Source of the DNA: Acanthosepion pharaonis
Lineage: Eukaryota; Mollusca; Cephalopoda; Sepiida; Sepiidae
Direction of reading: 5' to 3'
NCBI GenBank assembly: GCA_903632075.3
Contig: CAHIKZ030005576.1
Location: 2,570,001 to 2,634,000 of the forward strand
Length of the DNA: 64,000 nucleotides
Under the pieces are notes generated by a model. That model was not told the origin of the DNA. It made no database searches and saw nothing but the letters and a program-made list of their open reading frames with translations. Both the position numbers and the translations under genes were made by a program. This document shows, in pieces, positions 58,141-64,000 of the stretch (positions are counted from its first letter, which is position 1; every line of letters begins with the position of its first letter).

Positions 58141-58437
58141 GGAGGCACGGTGGAGTAATGGATAGCTGCTCAGATTTAGGAATCAGAGAGCCGAGTTCGA
58201 ATTCCAGTCAAATCCATTGCATTCACTTACGTGCTAATACCCTTGGGAAAGATATGAATCCTCTTCGTCTTTGCCCAGCTATGGGTAAATAGCAGGACAG
58301 ACTGGGTTCTGTAGCCTGGGATGGCAACTGGTCTATCGTAGAATGAAATGGCAACTTACTGCGGGAAAAAATGCCTCGCCAGTCATGTATAGAAAGATGC
58401 ATGATCACCTAAGCGTGTATCTCGCATGGCACATAAT
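58141..58437 (+). mobile_element. SINE family 1, full length (reference copy)
   Basis: Complete copy from GGAGGCACGGTGGAGTAATG to TCGCATGGCACATAATAAA. The tRNA-like head includes AGAGCCGAGTTCGAATTCC (B box), then CCTTGGGAAAGATATGAATC, CTATGGGTAAATAGCAGG, AATGGCAACTTACTGCGGG and the terminal hairpin GTCATGTATAGAAAGATGC. No 5S-like sequence precedes it. Confidence 0.9.
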
Positions 58438-59037
58438 AAAACAATCACCCTTTTGTAGGGTACGCACCCAAATGTTTTCTTCTTATTACAAATATCACAA
58501 AGATTTTGATGATAATATTCTTGGCTGTACCTAAAATGTCTCTTATCAAAATCAAAACCACATTTTAACTCAACGAGTAAATAACAACAGCAACAATAAT
58601 AATAATAATTCAAGATCTTGCCACCTCCAAAACCAAACATCAACGCCGTTGACAAAAAAAAATAAAAAATAAAAAAAATACATAAATAATCCCACTCCAA
58701 AAAAAATAAAAAAAATAAAATAACAATACAAGGAAATGCCTCCTCATCGATGTGACAGTACATGGTGACCCTAATATCAAGGTCAAATAAATTGAAAAGC
58801 TTAAGATATACCCCGACCTCCGGATTGAAGTTTTTAAAATGTGGGACGCTAACCCTAACCCTAACCCTTGGGTTCAGAAGTCGGTGTTGCTTAGCATATT
58901 CTGTGAAAGGTGCTGTCTGTGGTCGTACGACTTGATGGAAAAGACCCATAATGGAAGATCCTAGGTTAGAAACGAAAAATATAGTAATAATAACAATAAC
59001 GAGAGCCACCCAATGCTTCTGATGTAAAGATTCAATG
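58438..59037. other. No gene; TAACCC triplet run at 58850-58868
   Basis: Contains A-rich runs, a short (AAT)n tract near 58595-58608 and three tandem CCCTAA units. The 208-codon minus-strand frame across this region is low-complexity, overlaps the SINE and is rejected as a gene. Confidence 0.5.
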
Positions 59038-59063
59038 TGGTGATGATGATGATGATGATGATG
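59038..59063. repeat. (GAT)n microsatellite
   Basis: Trinucleotide run just left of the flank segment duplicated in the satellite. Confidence 0.95.
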
Positions 59064-59070
59064 ACGACGA

Positions 59071-59282
59071 CAGCCGTGTTAAAGTCAGAAAGGATAAGAT
59101 TTCAGTGCTGGAGACGTGTATTCGCTTGATTCCCACCAGTTATCTCTGATATGAAGTTGCAAATACAATACTATAATTATTCACACCGTTAGTAATTCGT
59201 GGCTTACACTGGGGATCAAGTGACAACAAGTCTCCCCAATACTCAAGACCACATCTCAGTAACTGTACAATTTTCAATAATA
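59071..59282 (+). repeat. Satellite flank segment, outer copy
   Basis: Shares AAAGTCAGAAAGGATAAGAT, GTTGCAAATACAATACTAT, GGCTTACACTGGGGATCA and CAATTTTCAATAAT with 60187-60327, which lies inside the array. The outer copy holds two extra blocks of about 45 and 30 nt. Confidence 0.88.
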
Positions 59283-59514
59283 TAATCGTTTTGAAAGTTC
59301 AAACTTTTCCTTTAATTTCTAACGCCTTTTGTTTTGGTCCTTATTCTCTTCGGGGTTTCCAGTGCATCGATAATGATTAGCATGACTCTCATCTTTATAG
59401 TCCACATTATCTTCAGCTCTCTGACAAGGTAAACCTTTACAATTTTTTTCCCGGTATGGCAAACTCCGATATCTGTTTTTGTTTCTTTTTATTTATGATT
59501 ACAAAATCCAGCCA

Positions 59515-62500
59515 TCTACCCTGGAATGGGAGATCCAGCATTCTTGCCTAGAATGGGTGGGGTCTGGATTTCTTACCTGGAATGCGTAACCTGGCCTGGA
59601 ATGGGTGAATCTGTCTTCCGGTCAGGATGTGAAGATCCTGCCTTCTGGCCTGGAATAGTTGATCCGGTCTTCTGGAGGGTAGTTGGATGATCCGGTCGTC
59701 TGGCCTTGATCTGCTGATCCTGTCTTCTGGCTTGAAATGGGTGATCCGTTCTTCTAGCCTGAGTTGGGTGAATCAGCTTCTAGCCCTGATCTGGCGATCC
59801 TGTCTTCTAGACTGGAATATATTATCCGATCTTTTGGCCTGGAATGGGGGATTCAATTTCTAGCCTTGATATAGTGATCTAGTCTTCTGGCCTTGATCTG
59901 GTGATCTTGTCTTCTGGTCTGAGATGTAAGGTACGGTCAGTCTTCTGGACTAGAATGGGTTATCGTGTTTTTCGGCCTGATTTGGGTGATTCAGTTTTCT
60001 GACCTGGAATTGGTCATCCGGTCTTCTGGCCTGTGTTGTGTGGTCCGGTTTTCTGGCCTTACCCAGTGATCTTGTCTTCTGGCCCGGAATGGGTGATCAC
60101 GGCTTGTGGCCTGATTTGGATGATTCGGTCTTCTGGCCTTCATCTGGTGGTCTTGTCTTCTGGCATGAGTTATGTGATTTACACTCAGCAGCGTTGAAGT
60201 CAGAAAAGATAGTTTTCACTGAAATTGCAAATACAATACTATATTTTTTTCACACAGTAGTTGGTGGCTTATACTGGGGATCAGCGCTCCTGCCCACATC
60301 TCAGTATCTTGACAATTTTCAATAATCTGTCTTCTGACCTACCAAGTCTTCTGACCTGGAATTGCTAATACTGTCTTCTGACCTGAGTTCTGTGATACGG
60401 TCTTCTGGCCTTGAACCGGTGATCGTGTATTCTGGCCTGGAAAGGGGGTGATCCGGTATTGTGCCCTGAGCAATTTGATCTGGTCTTCTGACGTTGATCT
60501 AGGGGTCTGGCCTTGAACTGGGTATTCTGTCTTCTGGTCTGTATGCTGGTGATACGGTCTTCTGGCCTGAGTTGTGTGGTACAGTCTTCTGGACTTGATC
60601 TGGTGATACTGCCTTCTAGTTCGGAATGGATGATTGTATCTTCTGGCGTGAGTTGAGTGAGCCAGTCCTTCTCTGGCCTTGATCTGGTGATCCGGTCTTC
60701 TAGCCTTGATCTAGTGATCTTGTCTTCTGGCCTGGAATGCGCGATCCTATCTTTTGGCCTATCCTGTCTTCTGGCCTGATTTGTATGGGACGGTCTTCTG
60801 ACCTTGATCCGGTGATCCTGTTTCTGACCTGGAATGTGTGATCCAGAATTGTGCCATGAGCAGTTTGATCTGGTCTTCTGACCTTCATCTAGGGATCCAA
60901 TCTTCTGGTCTTTATCTGGTGATTCTGTTTTTTGGCCTGGAACATGTTATCTGATCTTCTAACCAGGAATAGGTGATTCGGTCTTCTGGTCTAGTTCTGG
61001 TGATCCGGTCCTCTAGCCTTGATCTAGTGTCTTCTGGGCTGGAATGTGTTATCTGATCTTCTGATCTGGAATGGGTGATCTTATTTGCTGGCCTGAGTTT
61101 GGTGATCCGGACTTCTGGCCTAAGTTGTGCGGTAAGGTCTTCTGGACTTGATCCAGTGGTCCTGTCTTCTGGCCTGTAATGTGTTATCTGATCTTCTGGC
61201 CTTGAATAGGTGATCTGGTTCTCTATTCTTGATCTAGTTATTCAGTTTTCTGGCCTTGATCTGCAGATTTTGTCTTCTGGTCTTTGAGTGATCCGGACTT
61301 AAAACCTTGATCTGGTAATCTTATCTTGAAATGGGTGATCCGGTCTTCTGAGTTTGGTGATCCTGTCGTGTAGCCTTCATCTAGTGATGCTGTCTTCTGG
61401 CCTTGTTATTGTGATTCTGTCTTCTGGTCTGAATTGTGTGATCCGGTTTTCTGGTCTCGATCTTGTGATCTGGTGATCTTGTCTTCTGGACTGAGATGTG
61501 TGTTACGTTCTTCTGACCTTGATCTCATCGTCCTATCTTCCGGCTTGGAATGGGTGATCGGGTTTTGTGACCTGATTTGGCTGATCTGGTATTCAAGACC
61601 TGAACTGGAGATCCGGTCTTCTAGCCTTGATCTAGTGATCCTGTTTTCTGGCTTGAAATGGCTGATCCAATGTTCTGGCCTGAGTTCTGTGATCTCGTCC
61701 TGTAGCCTTGATCTAGTGATCCTGTCTTATGGCCTTGATCTGCTGATCCTGCCTTCTGGTCTGGAATGTGTTGTCCGATCTTCTGGCTTGGAACAGATGA
61801 CCCAGTTCTCTAGCCTTAATCTAGGGATCCACTCTTCTAGGCTTGATCTGGATATCCTGTCTTCTGGCCTGAGTTGTGTGATCCCGACTTCTGGCCTTTG
61901 GTGATCTTTGGTTTGAAAGGGGTGATCCGGTCTTCTGGTCTGAGTTGGGTGATCCAGTCGTGTAGCCTTGGTCTAGTAATCCGCTCCTCTAGCCTGTATC
62001 TTGTGATCCTGTTTTCTGGCCTGAAACTGGTGATCTTGTCTTCTGTCTTGAGTTGTGTGCTACGGTCATCTGGCCTTGGTCCAGTCCTCTGGCCTGGAAT
62101 GTTTGGTTTGGTCATCCAGTGTTGATATATTGATCCAGTCTTCTGGCCTTGATCTGGTCTGTCCTCTGGCCAGGAACTGTTGGTTTTGTGACCTGGGTTG
62201 AGTGATTCGATCTTCTGTCCTTGATCTACTGTTCCTGTCTTGTGAACTAGAATGGGCGATCCAGTCTTCTGGGTTTTTCGCTGTGTTTTAAGGACTTCTG
62301 GTCTTCAACCAGTGATCCATTCTTCTGACCCGGAATGGGTGATCCGGGCTTGTAACCTGAGTAGAATGATCTGGTCTTCTGGCTTGAAATAGGTTATCTG
62401 GTCTTCTGGTCTGAGTTGGGTGATCCGGTCCTGTAGCCTTGATCTTGTGATCCTGCCTTCTGACCTTGATTTGGTCTTCTGGCCTGAGTTGTGTGGTATG

Positions 62501-64000
62501 GTCTTTTAGCCTTAATCTGGTGATCCTTTTTTCTGGGCTGAATTGTGTGATCCGGACTTCAAGCCTTGATCTGGTGACCTTTGTCTTCTGGCCTGGAATG
62601 TGTCATTAGGCCTACTGATTTGGACACCTGGCCTGAGTTGGGCGATCCCGTTTTCTGTCCTGAGTTGAGTTGTGTGGTATGGTCTTATCTCCTTGATCTT
62701 ATTTCTGGCGCGAGTTGTGTGATCCGGACTTCTGGTTTTTATCTAGTGATCCTGTCTTCTGGCCTGATCTGGTGTTCCTGTCTTCTGGCCTGGAATGGGT
62801 GATCCGGTCTTCTGTCCTGCAATTGGTGATACTGTATTTTGAGTTGTGCTATGCAGTCTTCTAACATTGATCTGGTGATCCGCGCTTCTGGCCTGACTTG
62901 AGAGCTACAATCTTCTGGTCTTGATCAGGTGATTCTGTCTTCTGGCATAAATTGATGATCCTATCTTTTGACCAGAGTTGGGGGATCCAATTTTCTGGAT
63001 TGATCTTGTTATCCGCTCTTCTGGGTTGAGTTGTGTGATCCTGCCTTCTGTCCTTGATTAAATGATCCAGATTTCTGGCCTGAGATGGATTATACGGTTT
63101 TCTAGAATTGATCTGCTTGCCCTGTAAACTGGAATGTTTTATCTGATCTTCTAGTCTTGAACTAGTGATCTAGTTTTTTGACCTTGATCTGGTGATCCTG
63201 TCTTCTGGCCTGGAATTAGTGATCTGGTCGTTTAGCCTGAGTTGTTTTGTATGGTCTTTTGTCTTGGACTGGATGATCCTGTTTTCTGGCCTGAGTTGTG
63301 TCATCTGGCTTCTGGTCTGATATGGGTGCTCTGGTTTTGTTGCTTTGTTCTTGTGATCCAGGGGTTTTGCCCCCAATGTATGGTCCGGTCTTCTGGCCTT
63401 CATCTAGTGTTACAGTCTTCTGGTTTAGAATGCATAATCCGGTTTTCTGGTCTGAGTTGAATGATACAGTCTTATGGCCTTCATCTTGCGATCCTGACTT
63501 CTGGATTGAAATGTATACTCCTGTTTTCTGGCCTGAGTTGTGTGATCTGGTATGGAATGGATGATTCAGTCTTCTGGTCTGATTTGCTTGATCCATTCTT
63601 CTGGCATTGATCTGGTGATCCTGTCTTTTGGCCTGGAATGGGTGATTCGGTCTTCTGGCCTGGAATGGGTGATTCGGTCTTCTGGCCTGGAATGTTTTCG
63701 ATTTTCTTTTTCTGTCTTCTGACATGGAATGGGTAACCGTGTCTTCTCGTCTGAGATTGGTGATTTCGTCTTCTGGCCTTGATCTGGTTATTCGCTTTTC
63801 TGGGTGATGCTGTCTTCTGTCCTTGATCTGGTGTACCTGTCTTCTGACTTTGAATAGTTAATCTGGACTTCTGGCCTGAGGTTGGTGAAATTATCTTCTG
63901 GCTTTTATTCTGATAATCCAATTTTCTGGCCTTGAAATGGTGATCGTGTCATCTGACCTAGAATTTGTTATCCTGTATCCTGGCCTGTAATGCGTGGTCT
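59515..64000. repeat. 27-bp satellite array, open at right edge
   Basis: Diverged 27-bp units, for example TGGAATGGGTGATCCGGTC followed by TTCTGGCC. The three main unit types begin TGGAATG, TGAGTTG and TTGATCTG and share GATCC..GTCTTCTGGCC. Neighbouring units differ by many substitutions, though a few adjacent units (63630-63690) are nearly identical. As 27 is a multiple of three, long open frames occur on both strands (9-residue periods such as GLEWVIRSS on plus and QARRPNHPF on minus), yet all are stopped repeatedly. By length this is about 160 units, and the array continues beyond the window. Confidence 0.95.
60187..60327 (+). repeat. Flank segment embedded in the satellite
   Basis: A non-satellite insert of about 140 bp, homologous to 59071-59282 and in the same orientation, with two internal deletions relative to it. 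Confidence 0.88.

Noticed and set aside
58383..59009. Longest open frame in the window (208 codons, minus)
   Set aside because: Low-complexity Phe/Tyr/Leu runs from A- and AAT-rich DNA, overlaps a SINE, no domain.
63216..63921. Long minus-strand frames of 146-169 codons in the satellite
   Set aside because: They arise because the unit is 27 bp; neighbouring stretches of the same array are stopped in every frame.

Overview
The window looks like AT-rich intergenic and intronic DNA from a large, repeat-laden animal genome. The one conserved cellular exon (the end of a parvin-family gene) makes it metazoan. tRNA-derived SINEs, several LINE families of the kind common in lophotrochozoans, and dozens of (TA)n/(CA)n/(GA)n tracts suggest a mollusc, possibly a cephalopod such as an octopus. 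The species is inference; nothing here fixes it. There are no prokaryotic features. Nearly every open frame longer than 60 codons is microsatellite, satellite or transposon sequence.

Layout. 1-1760: GC-richer block ending in a primer-binding-site-like motif (possible LTR remnant). 1760-15300: AT-rich DNA with a 40-bp minisatellite (3553-3894), a 27-bp minisatellite (13806-14010), a SINE cluster around a palindrome (10295-10932), single SINE copies and hairpin-bearing repeats. 14699-15095: composite SINE with a full 5S rRNA-like head. 15344-15432: terminal coding exon of parvin, plus strand, followed by its 3' UTR. 17171-18361: DNA transposon with 31-bp inverted ends. 18979-20952: possible piggyBac-like N-terminus, a foldback repeat and a decayed mariner transposase. 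22430-57000: a patchwork of LINE fragments of at least three families, SINEs, Penelope-like or foldback repeats, a Tc1 remnant, local duplications and long (TA)n tracts. 59515-64000: a 27-bp satellite of well over 100 units that runs off the right edge.

How the parts relate. Parvin is the only recognised host gene; its upstream exons were not found to the left and are probably beyond the window. The rest is a record of transposition: SINEs that appear to borrow a LINE 3' tail, a foldback element inserted into a LINE with a 14-bp target duplication, and several repeat families sharing one small RNA-like fold (CUGANGA, hairpin, GAAA). The most notable observations are the composite 5S-tRNA SINE, that hammerhead-core-like fold with paired changes in its stem, and a satellite array holding a shortened copy of its own flank.
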